Assembly: GCA_013396635.1 (NCBI GenBank)
Contig: WBMW01005641.1
Span: 508,895 to 572,894 of the forward strand
DNA length: 64,000 nt
From: Penelope pileata
Lineage: Eukaryota > Chordata > Aves > Galliformes > Cracidae
Direction of reading: 5' to 3'
Of the stretch, positions 1 through 13,381 are shown piece after piece (position 1 is the first letter of the stretch; each line of letters begins with the position of its first letter). The notes under the pieces were generated by a model. That model did no database searches and was not told the origin of the DNA. It was given only the letters and a program-made list of their open reading frames with translations. Both the position numbers and the translations under genes were made by a program.

Positions 1-417
1 CACAGTAAGTTTTTAAGCAGCTTGTGCATGGCTCTTCCTCAGCTGTAAACACTCGGTGAGAATGCTGCATGGCAGCTCCTGCTAGCCCGACCGACAATCC
101 CAAGAATGAATTTACATTTCTCAGGACCTCAAATAAACACTTTGATCCTCACGGTTTTGGGTTGTTTTTTTGTTTGTTTGTTTTTAAATCAAAACTCCAT
201 CACAAGCATATATTTTTAAATCAACAAAGCTCTTCATACGATAAAGGCAACTCACTTCCATCCCCATCCTGTTTTGCTCTTTCACTACTTGGCATGGCAG
301 AATGTTTTATTTTTCGTTTCTTTTGTTTTGCACTAAGAAAATTCCTGTCTATTCCAGACCTCTGACCACACAGACAAACTCAGTGTGCTCAGCTAAAACA
401 TCAGCAAAAATTTAGGG

Positions 418-435
418 AAAAAAAAAAAAAAAAAA
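418..435. repeat. poly(A) tract, 18 A
   Basis: Uninterrupted run of A. No recognisable retroposed body lies directly upstream, so it is listed only as a simple repeat. Confidence 0.9.
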
Positions 436-1293
436 GACAAGACCCTTTTGGCTCCCCTTAGGAAACTCAGAGGTAAACTAAAGGCAGTGCATGCTGAAGC
501 ATCAGGGTGCTCTCTCTGTCTCTCAACCAGAACCACACACTTCCTCCCCTTGAAAGCCACAGCAGGTCAAACAGCCTTGCAATGACGTAGGCAGTTCAAC
601 AGGTTTGGACTGATTTGAACCAAAAGATGCTGTTTCCCACTTTGGTCAAGTTACACCCAACTGGACTGTTGGCAAAAAGAAAATCGGGTGCCGTGTCCCA
701 TGGATGCTGGGCTCCTTGTGTGTCATCTCAGGTTAGTTTCTAAAATCTTAATCCATGCAAACTCATTTGGAAAAGAAAGAAAAATATTGATTCTCAAAGA
801 TGATACTGAAAAATACACTGAATGAGCATACCAAAGGAACCAAAAATTTGTTTCTGAAACTGCACCAGGTAAAGAGGAGGGGACAGAAATAAAATTTGAG
901 AAGGGAAAAATGACAGTGGCTAATGTGTTATTTTTTTAACAAGAAAAGTTTGAGTTGACAAAATGCATGCAAAACACTTTTTGGCAGTGAAATGCCACAC
1001 AGAGTGGACCTCAAGGCTGGTGCCAGTCATGTCAGTATCTCAGCACCTGATACCAAGCTGCCCTTTGCTGACAGTTCCCTCAGCCTATCATGGTCTGAAG
1101 GAGCACTCTGCCCAAGGCTCGCTGGATGGAGCTGAGCTGGAAGCAATGGGTCTGAAAGTGAAGATTAGGATGTTGAAGTGTCCAGCAGCCTCTTCAGTTG
1201 CATGGTATCCAGCTCCTCCAGGTGTGGTTTTGCTGTAGAGAAAACGTGCAGGATCAATTCCCAGTGCCCATTGAGCAGTGTCTTCTCCACATC

Positions 1294-1520
1294 AGAAGCA
1301 CACAATTGTAGGGACTGGGAGATCATCTAGTCCAACTGCCTACTAAAGCAGTCCCCTACAGGAGGTTGCCAAGGAAAGCATCCAGGTGGGTTTTGAACAT
1401 CTCCAGAAAAGAGGGCTCCACAGCCTCTCTGGGCTGCCTCTTCCAGTGCTCTGTGAAGAATCCTACACCTGTCTTTGTTGAATTTCACAGGCAAAGTCTT
1501 CTCTGCATCCTCCTTCCAAG
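1294..1520 (-). mobile_element. CR1 LINE 3' fragment
   Basis: Read on the plus strand it shows the reverse complement of a CR1 3' end: a diverged start, then a block resembling the usual 'gatcatctagtccaac', then 'ggttttgaacatctccag', 'ctccacagcctctctgggc' and 'ttccagtgctctgtgaag'. These are hallmark CR1 blocks in the expected order, so the element lies on the minus strand, in the same sense as MNAT1. It is truncated at its 5' end, as nearly all CR1 copies are, and has no coding capacity. The 3' octamer repeats are degraded. It looks older than the two copies to its right. Confidence 0.85.
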
Positions 1521-2012
1521 CCACGCTAAAAAGCTGAAGTGATCTGTGCCACCAAGATCAAATCATCCCCATCTGGCTGCAGCACGTTCAGTGGGATTCA
1601 TGGGACCATTGTGGGAGTTCCTTGCAGTAACCCTACAGCCACGGAGGCAAGGGAACCTCTAGCAGAGGGCACAGACAAAGTTTCACTTCCTCTGCCAGAA
1701 GGTCAAATACTGTCTACAAGTTAATGTAATACATACTGCTCCTAGAAGGTCATGTATTTCAAGATTCTTGCTTGTATTTCATGTTTTCCAGAAAATTTTC
1801 TTGTATGAAAAAATGAATTGGGAGTAGTACAGGACACATGAAGGACAAAATCCTACATATAGTACCAATCATTTGTATTGGAAAAGAAAAAAAGATACCC
1901 ATTTCTTTGTTACTGTCAAATCACCAACACAATAGCAAAAAAAAAATGCATTATACGAATGTTAATGCTTTTTTTGTAGTACACAGAATAAAAGAAAATT
2001 TACAGCCTCAAG

Positions 2013-2215
2013 AGAATCACAGAATGGCTTGAGTTGGAAGGGACCTCAAAAATCATCTAGTTCCAACCCTCTGCCGTGGGCAGGGTTGCCAGCCACTGGA
2101 TCAGACTGCCCAGGAATCCATCCAACATGGCCTTGAACGCCTCCAGGGACAGGGCATCCACAACTTCTGTGGGCTGCCTGTGCCAGGGCCTCATGACCCT
2201 CTCAGTGAAAAAAAA
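2013..2215 (-). mobile_element. CR1 LINE 3' fragment
   Basis: Reverse complement of a CR1 3' end. It starts with 'gaatcacagaatgg', followed by the block 'gttggaagggacct', then 'catctagttccaaccc', 'catggccttgaacgcctcc' and 'gggctgcctgtgccagggcc', in the order expected for a minus-strand copy. It is 5'-truncated at about 200 bp. The body is only moderately diverged. Confidence 0.93.
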
Positions 2216-2360
2216 TGAAAACAAATTTCTAAAAACATTTTCAACATAATTTCCTTATTTGCAAAACATGTAAATTCCATATAGAAGAGCAGAGAGAGCA
2301 ACTTTATTGGACTGTACACAGTAGGTGTTTTTCTTTTTTAGTCTAATAGTCTAATGAGCA

Positions 2361-2495
2361 AATCATAGAATCACAGAATCATAGAATGGTTCAGGTTGGA
2401 AGGGACCTTAGAAATCATCTTGTTCCAATCCCCCTGCCATGGGGGCAAGGATACCTGCCACTAGACCAGGTTGCCCAAAGCCCCATCCAATACTA
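2361..2495 (-). mobile_element. CR1 LINE 3' fragment with octamer tail
   Basis: Minus-strand CR1 end with three octamer-like units at the tail (aatcatag, aatcacag, aatcatag), then 'gttggaagggacctta', 'cctgccactagaccagg' and 'gcccaaagccccatcc'. It is very short (about 135 bp), which is typical of 5'-truncated CR1 insertions. It lies about 145 bp from the copy at 2013-2215 in the same orientation, but each copy has its own 3' tail, so they look like independent insertions. Confidence 0.93.
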
Positions 2496-2525
2496 CAAGT
2501 CAACTTTAAAAGTTTTTTTCTTTGG

Positions 2526-2545
2526 TTTTTTTTTTTTTTTTTTTT
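2526..2545. repeat. poly(T) tract, 20 T
   Basis: Uninterrupted run of T just right of the CR1 at 2361-2495. On the minus strand this is a poly(A) run just upstream of that element's truncated 5' end. Confidence 0.9.
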
Positions 2546-4941
2546 AATTAACTAGAAAAGGTCCCTAGCAGATGTTCTGAATGATCTCTTAAGGATTCAC
2601 CCTTTTTCCAGTTTTGCTAGAAATTTTCTTGCCAGCTGTCTCCTTCATTACAGCAGCTTACTAAGAAAGAAACAGCAACACTTATGCTGAATACTAAAGT
2701 CAGTCTTTCAGAATGTTAAAGGTTTGGATCTGAGCATTTAAAACACTCATTCTGCTGGGCGTTCTGAAGATAAACTGTATCTTCAGGAAAAAAAAAAGTC
2801 AAATTATGCTAACAGAAGTGAATTCAGTGTCTCCAGATTGGCAGCATCTCTGCAATAATTCTGGCTCCAGAAATTCAGATGATAACAGCCTGCACATTTG
2901 AGGGAACTATCTAGCAGTAATAAATGGCCAAACTTTAATCTGCAAAATTGTTAACAGGAACACCAAATGCTGCTGTACTTTATGACTAACAACAGCATGG
3001 TCAAACTGAGCAACAACTCACAGATTTGGAAGGAATAAGGAAAATTGTTTTCATTCTCACAGAAAGATGATGGAAGCGGGACAAAGAGGAAGGAACAAAA
3101 ACTTTAAATACTTTTAGATTGAACCTGTCTTATATGAGTCCAAATTAAGAGGAAACTAGAAATCTTTAGGAGGAATGAGAAACATTGTGCCCAGCTCTTC
3201 TGCCTCACTGAGGCAGCTGCAAACAGCTGCCTGAAAAAAACCAAACCATGGACCAAAGCACATTAGTTAAGCATTCATCATCAACAGGAAATGCACATGA
3301 GTTCATATAAACACAGAAACACAAATATATAGACCAATAGCCTTGCATGGTTTAAGGTATTTCAGACTCTCAATGGAACAGGGTTAGAGTTATACCAGCT
3401 GGGAACCTGCAGCATTGATGTATCTGGCAACTGCAAACAGCCTCAGGACTTAGCAGAGCCCTTCTGGTGGGCATGGTGCACTTCTTGCTGCCACAGCCAC
3501 CCAGCAGCCCTGCTGCTCCCAGCTCTCTCCAGAGTCCAAGTAAAATGATGCACATCTCAAAGCATCTCCAAGTCAAAGTGTGGTCTGCAAACCCTGCTCC
3601 AAACACATCTGCACATTGACGCTGCAATACAACTACACTATTTATAACATTTTGTTTGGCAAGGTGTAGGGTTGCCTTCAAATCAGAGCTGCAGACACTT
3701 AGATGGGATGGACATGAACAGCAGAGTTCCTGCCTGACCTGGATGCCAGCACTTACCTCACAGGGCACATGCAAGGCGATGGAAGCTGGGAACCCTTCTG
3801 GTATAAGTAATCTTTTTTTCCCCAGGCATTTACTGTGATTAGGCTTAGGGCTGAGAGCCCCAAGGCTGCCATTGCACTGGAGGTCCCTCACAGCTGTGCT
3901 CCATCCAAACAGGTGGTGAAGGCTGAATCTGGCTCTGCCCAAGTTTAAACTACTAATTAATATTTGGTCTCAGAAGCTTGGTAAGGAATAATAAAAATTA
4001 CAGGCACCACAAGGACACAAACAATAAAAATGGAGACAACCTCAATTCCAGATAGCCCTGAATTTTGTACATCACCATTAGTTTGTGTATTTGCTTAAAA
4101 AAAGTCCATCTACCTCTATCATTTTCTGGGTGAGATGCAATTCCATCCATGCCACTGAATTAAATGGAATTCCTGTTTGGATTTCAGTGGTCTCTGAATC
4201 TGCATACTGAAGTGTCTCAGCTTTCTTCAGCACTTTCTGGCTTCAGTTTTCCCATAAGCACTAAGATAAATAACTATTTTTTAAACACTTTCTTGCCTTG
4301 CCAATCTGCACACTCCCTCTGCCACATCATCTTCCAGCTGCTTTAAGTGCTTGTGACCTTGGCAGCCAGGCCACAAACAGTTTGGGGACACTCCCTATCC
4401 CCACAGCTACACATTTTCAGGTGGCATTTCAGCTGTGAACACTTCTCCAGAGGACAGACACGTCACTTTTGGCCTTCCCAGCCTCCATTACCCGGGTGCA
4501 GCAAGCTCCCAAACTCATTTCCAAACATGGCTGCACACCACAGTGCTGCCAAGCTGCCGGACCAGCCCTGCATTATACTTTTTGACACAGTTAAGCTCTG
4601 TGCTTCATTTCTCACAAACGCAGTTTGACTGTAGACAGCAGTCGACAAGTAAATCTACCCTTGTCCATGGCAAAAGGCCCAACTTTAATATTTTTACTGG
4701 CTTACAGCTGGGTAAATTAAGCCCCAGATTTTTATTTATTTATTTTTTAATACCGTGCAACTGAAAATGAACAGCTACTTCACTGCAACTGCCAAGGACA
4801 ACCTTAAAAATACTAATGCAATCCAGTCCAGCTCTCAGTAGATCTATAAAGGCTAGAGGACCAAAAATTTTAGCTTATCCACCCAAACAAAATGTTGGTT
4901 GGTTGGGCAGGAAGTCTAATATTTCATTAAGATCCTTTATT

Positions 4942-4969
4942 AAAAAAAAGAAAAAGAAAAAAAAAAAAA
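4942..4969. repeat. A-rich tract
   Basis: Runs of A broken by single G residues, about 90 bp left of exon 7 and therefore inside intron 7 close to its donor side. Confidence 0.85.
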
Positions 4970-5056
4970 GAAGCCTCCATGCTGGCAAAGTGAAGATGGT
5001 GACCATCCCAGCTATAATGCTGTGAAATGAGAATTAAAACTTGCAGTGTTACTTAC

Positions 5057-5178
5057 CCCAGCCTTCCCAGCATTTCAAGCTCTGGAACTTGTGGTCCATA
5101 GGTCTCTACTTGCAGAGGCTGATACTCATACAAAGCTTCCTCTAGCTTTTGAATGGGAGCTAGTGAAATATGCTGACC
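5057..5178 (-). CDS. MNAT1: MNAT1 exon 7 (MAT1 residues about 230-270)
   Basis: A 122-bp coding exon on the minus strand. The acceptor ends in AACAG (AG at 5179-5180) and the donor is GTAAGT (5051-5056). Translation starts GQHISLAPI, continues KLEEALYEYQPLQ and ends PELEMLGRL plus two bases of a Gly codon. This matches the human MAT1 C-terminal region with only a few substitutions, such as Gln for His in APIQK and in YGPQV. In the known CAK complex this segment begins the hydrophobic C-terminal part of MAT1 that embraces CDK7 and cyclin H and stabilises the kinase without T-loop phosphorylation. It enters in phase 0 (after the Met that ends exon 6) and leaves in phase 2. The next exon is not in the window. 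Confidence 0.96.
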
Positions 5179-8100
5179 CTGTTAAAAATATAAATAATGA
5201 AAAAGTGTCTATAAAGAAGGTCAAAGTTTTGTTTGCACTTTTCTAAAATGCATGGCAAGAACAAGTGTATACCAGTAAGCCAGTCTGGACAAAGACCATT
5301 CCCATTAAGGTCACACTGTCCACTGCATCACTCATTGCTTCAAGATTTAAACTCTTTACTATGATCTACGTTTTGGAACTAATGTTTCATTATCTGTAAC
5401 TGTTTTGACAAAGTAGTAAGGAAAGGATAAAGTTTTATTGCAGGCAAACTTACTGTTAGGGAGAGCAGCTGCTTCCAGTGTCACCAGTAAAATTATTAGC
5501 AGGTAAAAATTTCATTTATCAAAAGTAATATCAAACAAATGTCTCTGAGCAAGCCTATTACATTCTGTAATCAATGATTTCCTGAAAGCCCTAATTAGAA
5601 AGGGAAGCCACTTTCATTTCTCTCTGCAGGCTTTGTAAGCTACCATACATAACAGCTCTCCAGACAGACTTTTACAGCGCAATACAATTAATTCATTCAG
5701 CAAATTCCCATCTGTTTCATAACTAAAAACACAGAAACACACAAACATACAATTCTAATTCCACGTGGTACTTTTGCAAGCCCTTCAGAGCACTGAGAAA
5801 CAGCTAGACTTTCTTTCCCCTGCTCTCCAAGTCCCTATCACTCCAAGCTCTCACAAAACAGGAGAGCTGTGGCTGCAAAGGAGGGGTCAGGAGGATATGA
5901 GATAGAGCCAAAGTTAACAGATGTTGCTGCGTGACATTCTACACTGATTTGTTGATCTTTCACACAGTTTCAATTTTCTACTGTATTCTATGGTGCTCAC
6001 AAAAATTAGCAGCAACAGCAAAAAGACAGAGCACTATGATCTCCCCCAAAACAGCCTGGCTTCCCCTACAGAAAGCGACCTTCACATCTGCAAAATGCAG
6101 GAATTTAGGAAAGTAGCAGTATTGTTCATGTAGACATTTGGTCTGCAACAGGAGATGGGAAACTTTCCATGGTGTAATGCCACGTATAACCCAGGCTCCC
6201 ACTGATGATCACTCGCTGAGCTCCAGTTCCCTGGGGGCACTCAGGATGCATCCACTCCCTCAACTGGGAACTAAAGGCTCCTCATGTGGGACACTGGGTT
6301 AAAATTAACTAAACAGGAAAGAAAAAAAAGTCAGCAGAAAGGGAAAGCAGCTAATTAAATTCGTGGTTGAGGACAACGACCTTCCTGAATTAGTAGCATG
6401 GATATTTTTGTTTAGAGAGCTGCAGAGAATGGGTAAGAGAATTGGAGAGGGAACTCCTTGAGAAGTGCTACCATGGACCCAGGCTGAAGTCTATGGAAAG
6501 AAAAGCAGCTCAGGTTTTCCATTGAAAAGGTTTTGTGTTTGTGATGGGAAGAGACAGCCCCGGCCTTTTTCTGCACCGCTCACGAGGCAGCAGGGGCTGC
6601 TGCTAGCAGCGTGCCAGTGTCTGAAAGCAGAGCAGCGTGGTGGAGAAAGTCCTCAAGCCAGCCATGAGTCACTCCAGCTTTCATGGTTACAGCACACTTA
6701 GCTCTGTGCCACAAGCCATTGCTGCAACATTAAAACCAGGCAACCACACATTTTAAAAAAGCAGAAAAAGAAAGGTGAAAAATTCAGCCTTGATACTGCT
6801 TCATAATTTCAAAAATTCAAATCCAGGGCCTTTTTACATTACTAGAAGTTGTCAATTCCAATCCATTCAAGTTCATGAAAATATTATACTTTGTAACTAT
6901 GTGTGCAGGTAACACCCATCCTAAGACATGGATGTTTAAATGAGACTTTCAGATTGAAAGCTTTCACAATCTTTGCATCTCTAACCTAACTGAAGGGGAA
7001 AGACGCCTCATCATTCTACATGCATGCACCCTCATCTGGTGAGTGAAAGGTCTTACTTCTTCCAAATCCAGAGGAATTTTGTTCCAGCCATAGAAAAGAA
7101 AATTCTGTTTCAGGCAAAGACCAAATCCATGATAAATATTTTTGGAAATTACTTGTGTGTGGAAAAAGGGAGCAGCTCAGATTGCAGGAGCCACATCTCT
7201 GGAGGGCATCACCAGAACAGCTGCTCGCTGTTAGCAGAGTTGCCACTGGGGCATTCCTAACACTTCTTTAATGAGAGCAACTTCTGCTGACATTGGCCAA
7301 GAGGCATGGGAAGGCTCCCAACAAATGGGCTGGGCTCATCCCAAGCCCCTGTCCCCACCATTCATGTTGCTGCTGATGCCCATCTCTGTCTGCGGAATCC
7401 TGGTAGAATAGGATGAAAATATTTCATCTGTCTTTGTGGGATTCCCAAGGTGCCAGAGGTCAGAGGGATCACAATGGTTATTTACTCTCACAGTGGTCAA
7501 CTGGTAAGCACAGGTGAGCTGCACTAGATGCTGGGAGGGAATTCCTTTCACCACTAAACACTGGCAGCTCATTTCTCATTTATCAAGCACAGTCTCAAAG
7601 CACTCCCTCTCTCCTTGGTCTTCCTCAGCCACATCCCAGGCCAAGGTGTGAGTGCTAGGAAGCACCACGTGCTTTAGCATGGCGAAGTGATCGCGTCGCT
7701 TTGGATCAGGCCAGCAGATCTGCACCCCAAGGAGTCAGTGCAGCTGTGTGACATAGCTCATTTGTTTTTGTTTCCCAAAATCACAACTTCAGCTGATGGG
7801 CTTTGGCAATGTGGATTAGATTCCACTTAGCAACGGGAGAAAAACACGACCGGCTGCTGCAACTGCCCTATAGCTGCCTGGCCTGTAGGTAAAGGCTTTT
7901 TCCTATAAATTGGATTTTAATCTTCCTTGACTCAGGAAGAGGCTAGAGGGAAGCAGAGGAGTCATGAGATACCTTCCCAGCTGAACAGGGCTGAATCTTG
8001 GTCCAACCCCACGACCACACCGGCTCTGTAGGCATTTTGGACACACGATACCTTGGCCATGCTGTTGGGCTAAGGTGCTTTTACAACAAATCTTGCTGAA

Positions 8101-11100
8101 GCTAAAAGGTTCAATTTGACCAATTTAGGCAGCTAAAAGCCTTCTGACCAGCAGTACCTCCCTTTGGTGTCTCTGTCCTGAGAGGTCCCTTGCCATTCCA
8201 CAAATGACTGTACACTGTTGTGTAACTTCAGAGACATCACGAGACAGTAACTATCACTTAGGACTCATACAGCACTTCTACAGATCCCCAAACCATTTCA
8301 CGTCTATGAGGTAAGATTTATAAATTCCCTGTATTCCACCTAGACAGCCAGCCCTACCTCTTTCCAGCATTAGGAGACATTTATTAGCACGTTAAAACCA
8401 AAATGAAGGCACTAGGTCCAGGATCCTGCTTTTGCATTACTTTCTCCTGACAAACCTAAGACTGACGTTGTGGTCATGGGTAAGTATTTCTAATTCCCTT
8501 TGGATGCTGTAATGTTTGTGTAAAAGAAACGGACAGCATCCAAATGGAGACAGAAAAGGCTTCCAAGAACACAGACAACAGATTTTCCTGCCTCTTCTCC
8601 CTCCCACCCCCTATCTTCATGGCATACAAGTCTTTCTCCAGGATAATTTTAGGCACTGTAGCTGTCTATTACATCTTGGAATGTATGGAACCACAAAAAA
8701 ACCACACTGCTAATTGGAACTAAGGCATTTGCTTATCCATATAACTTTGTTTATGTAGAAGACTGCACAGCAGTGGATTTGTGAGCATCTGACTTTCCAT
8801 TCATGTACTGTATGGCTTTAGATTAAAGGAATGGGGGATTAAATTGTGAGGGGTGTGTTAAATAATGTTTTTGCATTACAAATAAAACAGACTGATTGAC
8901 TTTTTGCTCTCTGAGATGCATTGTTTGAGATGGCTCTCAGTTTAAATAATAATAATAGAAAAGTAGCCTTTTTTTGTTGTTGTTTTAGACTGTGATGCAA
9001 CATGGAATTAAGCAAAAAAAAATAAAATAAAAAGTAACCCGCAGATTATACACATAGATGCAAAGAGCTGCCCCTGCAGCAACAAGGAGCTCATCTCAAA
9101 CAAAAGAGTTTCCTCGTAGGAAACATCCCAGCCCACTTCAGGCTTGGCTAATGCCAGGTATGTCAGCGTAGCAGACAGAGGCTCTCTTAGCACACAGAGC
9201 CCAGATGCAGCAGCTCAAGGTGCAGCATTCCCACTTCTTCCCATGCTTTTGCCTCTGGCTTTCCCCGTCGCCAGAAGCACACCGCCCTCTTTCACCTCCC
9301 TCCCTCTGCAGCAAAAAGAAAAACAACCGACAGCCTTCTCCGAAACCTCAAGTGCCAAGGAGGAGGAGAAAGCATGACAACACCAAAAATGCAGTAGTAG
9401 GGGAAAGAGGAGGAACAGCTATGCCACAAAAACATCCCCAGGCAAGAGACAGAAGCCAGAGATCAGGGTCATTAAAACTTGTCCAGACAACACATGCTTC
9501 TGTACTAGAGGTGGCTGGACTAGATGGTGAGGCTCCTTACTTGCTTTCTGCCTTTCTCTCTGCTTAGGAACTTACTCAGGGCTGCTATCAGCACACCACC
9601 AGAATATACCACACGCACAGATGACAAACAGCAGTATTTACGGGCGACGTCTCATTAGCTCAGCTCGCAGCAATGTTGGGTTTGGATGTGATTCTTCTCA
9701 CCGTCGGGTTCTGGAGGGCTCACCCAAAACTCTTCTTGCTACGCTGGCACTTGAGTTCCGAACTATCCAAACGCTTACAAGTGAATGGTAAAACAACATT
9801 TTAAATTCCTTGAATTTTTCAGCATAAGCAGTCTTAGAAAATGACTCTAAGCTCACGACGGATTCAGGTTTTGTGAATATATTTTCATTTTAATAGTACT
9901 TCTTAGAGAACAGTTTCATGCAAACATCCCAGGCAACGCACTCTGAGCCAAAAGCTGGTTTGCCAGTTTCCACCCTCCCCGTTTACTATTGACAAATCCA
10001 TGTCAGCAACGCTAATGTGGCTCTCTGATTCTGATTAACTACTTTGTTTGACTACAGTAATACTCAGGAAAAGGAGAATGAAACTGATAGATTTGGAGGG
10101 CTCAGTTAATATTATTTTAACCTTTACCCTCCCCGTCTTCCACAGCTTTTTTAAATAAACAAGAAAAATGTCAAACTAAAATGCATAATTCCATTCCCTA
10201 GCTGAAAATTCTTATGCCAGTGAGGTTTTTCCAAGCACTCGAATATTTGAAACCAACTGTTCTTTCTTCTGCTTTTAAAAACCAACAATAAATTTCATTT
10301 CTTTACACAATTGTGAGAAGTGCTAAGGGGATATCCCAGTAGCTAAGCAGAAAGCGAACGAACAGTCTGACACAGAAACCATCCAAATCCATGCAAGTTT
10401 TCCTACTGACCTCAAAAACAGCATCTGACCATGCATGGCAGGATGAAGATAAAAGACCCACACCCACTTCTCTCGGGGGCAGATGATTTCAGACACCTCG
10501 TACCAATGTGAAAAGATTCAGACCTTTTCCCCCCCCACAGTAATTTGAATTTTTGAATGCCAAAATGGATTTAAAAGATGTGTTTTCCTTACGAATGGCA
10601 GGAATACAGCAAGAGATCAACAGCACTGAAGCAGCTACTACCAAAGGCGTTCACATATGTGATTTGTTACATGACAACCTGTATCTGGGAAATTAACCAC
10701 GGAGCTGCATGTGCTCAGCTATACTTGCCTCCAAAATTTTCCCTTACAACTTTCTGACATAAATAATTACCTGACCAGACTTATCTTTAAGCTCTTGCCA
10801 GAAAGCCGCGTTTCTCTAATCTCTTGGAAGAAAGTCTACGTCCAGTGCATAGGCTGAAATATACCTCTGGTTCGGTGCCAGCACCAGGATTTAGTGACTA
10901 CTCCTTACAGAAAAGTCTCCTGCCCTTTTTCACAGCAGTGGCTGACGCTGCCCGTGTGCCAGCAGCATCTCACAGGCAAGCTGTCAAAGTGCAGCAATGA
11001 TTCAGGGGACAGGCTGGATGCTTGCAGGACTGGATCACGCGCTCGTTTTCAGCAGGCTCCAGAGTTCTGGCAAGCTTTCCTCTGAATCCCCGTCACCGCT

Positions 11101-13364
11101 CCAAGGACGGCACTGTACATGAGACAGCACTGTTTCTGGACACAGCATTAAAACACAACAGCATTTTCATGCAACTCATGAGCCCACAGGTTAGCACCCA
11201 GGCTTTCAGGGCTCATTGCTCATTCTTGCTTCCAACTTGATCTCAGCTCCTATGTGCTTACACTCCGTTTAGTGCAACGCACCGTGCTTTTCAGGGCACG
11301 CTTGCATCTTCTTTCCATGTCCCAGAGGCAAGCTTCACTGCGGGTGACTCAGAGCTGATGTTCTGTTCAGTTTGTTATGCCATTTCCCAGCATGCTATGT
11401 CAGTATTGCAGCATTAAGCAGAATGAAGCAAACTTCTGTTGCATTTCCACCATCAGACTTCTGGAGCCTTGATCATTTTGATTTGGCTCTCGACAAAGCA
11501 TAAGCTCTGCGGTAGCCAGTCTAATTACAGGATTATAGGCCTTAACATAATACGGTTTTAAATACCCACATTAAGAGCCTAATTTTTCAAGGGATGTGAA
11601 ATAGCAATCAATTTGATAAATGCTGCTTTGTGCATCATGACACGTAACATTTAGAGGAGCACCAACACAGCGGGGATCAGAGCACGGCAACAGCCATGCG
11701 ACACTCACCAACCAGCAGCAACTGCTCGAGCCTTGGTGCAGCTGAACCTGCTGGCTTTCCTTGAGGGCTGCAGGAAAGCTGAGTGTTACATTGATAGGAC
11801 CCCTCAATTATGCAAGAAAATCATTTATGAGTGATTCTGTGAATTCCTGGAGAACAACGGAACTTGCAAAATTTACTGGTGAACACAGTAGAAGCTCCTA
11901 ACAACCATACATCGCTGCACCCACTGCCTGCTCCTTCCTGGGATCCTCAGAAGCTTCCTCCACCCCAATCATCCGCAGCTACACAGTATCATTCTTAAGG
12001 AATGTAGAGTCTGATGGATGATTTTAAAAGAAAGACTGCTTCAAACAACAGAAGTGAACAGAAAGCTGACCTCAGCCTGCAGAAGACGAAAAATCCTGTG
12101 TGTGAAAATCTGGGACATATTCCCTATTTCACTGAGTGTACAGCCTAGCCCCAGATAAAGGTTGATAAAGATGCAGAACACCACAACCAGAATGGTTTGT
12201 GTCTGACTGATAAAGAAATAAAGTGAGATTCCTTGAATAGCTACATTTTAAGGAGGGACTGCTAAAAGTTGATAACTCTCCGGCAAAAGGAAGCATGGAA
12301 GTATTTATAGCAACAGGGACAAAAAAAAAAGGAATAAAATATGAAAGGATAATAAAGGCAGATGGAAAGCATGCACAGAATAGGGAAAATACAAGAGAAA
12401 GTCTGAATGAACTATCAGAAACAGGCAAAGAGATAGAAAGGAAGCATTTAGAACAACTTAAGCCCAAAGCAGACAAGGAAGAAAGCATCACCAGGCATTA
12501 GCACATGACACATCTTCAAAATATTTGTGCACTACACTTACTATAAACTTAAAATGAAAATTGAAAACTGCTAGCAACACCATTACAAATTAGTTCTTTC
12601 AGAAGAAAGTGGTAAGTAGTTTATTTCTGGCCTCTGTTCTCATTTGCATGCAGAAAGCACAAGACAACATTAGGTGATTATTTTGGGGACAGGAGGAGAG
12701 GCTCCAAATGTAACACAGTTCAGGCACTGCTGTGTAAACAAGCATTAGTTTTGTCAAACTAAATAAAACACTCTCTGGGATAGAGGCAAGTGTGTTTTTC
12801 ACAAATCCTCACAAAATATGTTCATTTGTCCTTCCTGAGAGGTTTAGTTTCTATCTCTATTTTAACTGCCTATATCAAAATGACGCTTACATCTGAACTA
12901 TAGAGAAACAACAGCTTTCCAAGTGGTGTATATTTCCAGTGGCACCTGAATCTTAGCAGCAATTTGCACAGGATTCCCAGAACTTCACAGGAGCAGCAGC
13001 TCTCTTTGCAAGCTCTTCCTAATCCCGGGAGCATTGCAGAAGTCCCTCTGTGTACCCGGGCACTGCCACAGCCCTGCGTGTTCCTGCAGGGCTGCAGCAT
13101 TGCTCCTTGAAGCACAATAACCAGAAACACTTCAAGCATCCCTAGAACCAGCAAAAGGAACGGTTCCTGCCTTGAAAAATCCACAGTCTCGCTTAGAGAA
13201 AAATAGAAGCTGGCAGCAAAACAGCAATATAGTCACACGGTTATTTTACTTAGCCCTAGAAAAATCCTATTTATCTATTTATAAAGCAAGGAAATGCCTC
13301 GTCTGTGTTATCTCATTTACTGGCTCCTTTGTGAGCTCTTTAGCTAAGACACTTGTACTCAAAT

Positions 13365-13381
13365 AAAAAAAAAAAAAAAAA
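13365..13381. repeat. poly(A) tract, 17 A
   Basis: Uninterrupted A run in intron 6. No element body is recognisable next to it. Confidence 0.85.

Larger units (their letters stand above)
1..5056 (-). other. MNAT1: MNAT1 intron 7 (3' part of gene, partial)
   Basis: Non-coding sequence downstream of exon 7 on the minus strand. It begins with the GTAAGT donor that is read in reverse at 5051-5056. It holds three CR1 fragments (1294-1520, 2013-2215, 2361-2495), a run of 18 A at 418-435, a run of 20 T at 2526-2545 and an A-rich tract at 4942-4969. I searched the reverse strand for the last MAT1 exon (the conserved C-terminal stretch ending in Phe-Trp-Gln-Pro-Ser in the human protein) and did not find it, so the intron should continue to the left of the window. 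The longest open frame here (3370-3942, minus, 190 codons) has no recognisable domain. Confidence 0.8.

Noticed and set aside
3370..3942. 190-codon minus-strand open frame, the longest in the window
   Set aside because: No domain, signal or repeat pattern is recognisable. It lies in intron 7, has no supporting splice context I can defend, and its composition looks like translated non-coding DNA.
8262..8345. Sequence resembling the shared 3' region of old MIR or L2-like repeats ('cagatccccaaaccatttca', 'tatgaggtaag')
   Set aside because: The similarity is confined to a few short words and no head or tail is visible. Too weak to annotate.
9510..9540. 'ggctggactagatggtgagg' resembling the end of a CR1
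   Set aside because: An isolated 20-base match without the flanking CR1 blocks or tail.
12295..12501. Lys- and Glu-rich 68-codon plus-strand frame
   Set aside because: The charged composition comes from A-rich DNA. There is no family resemblance and it is short.
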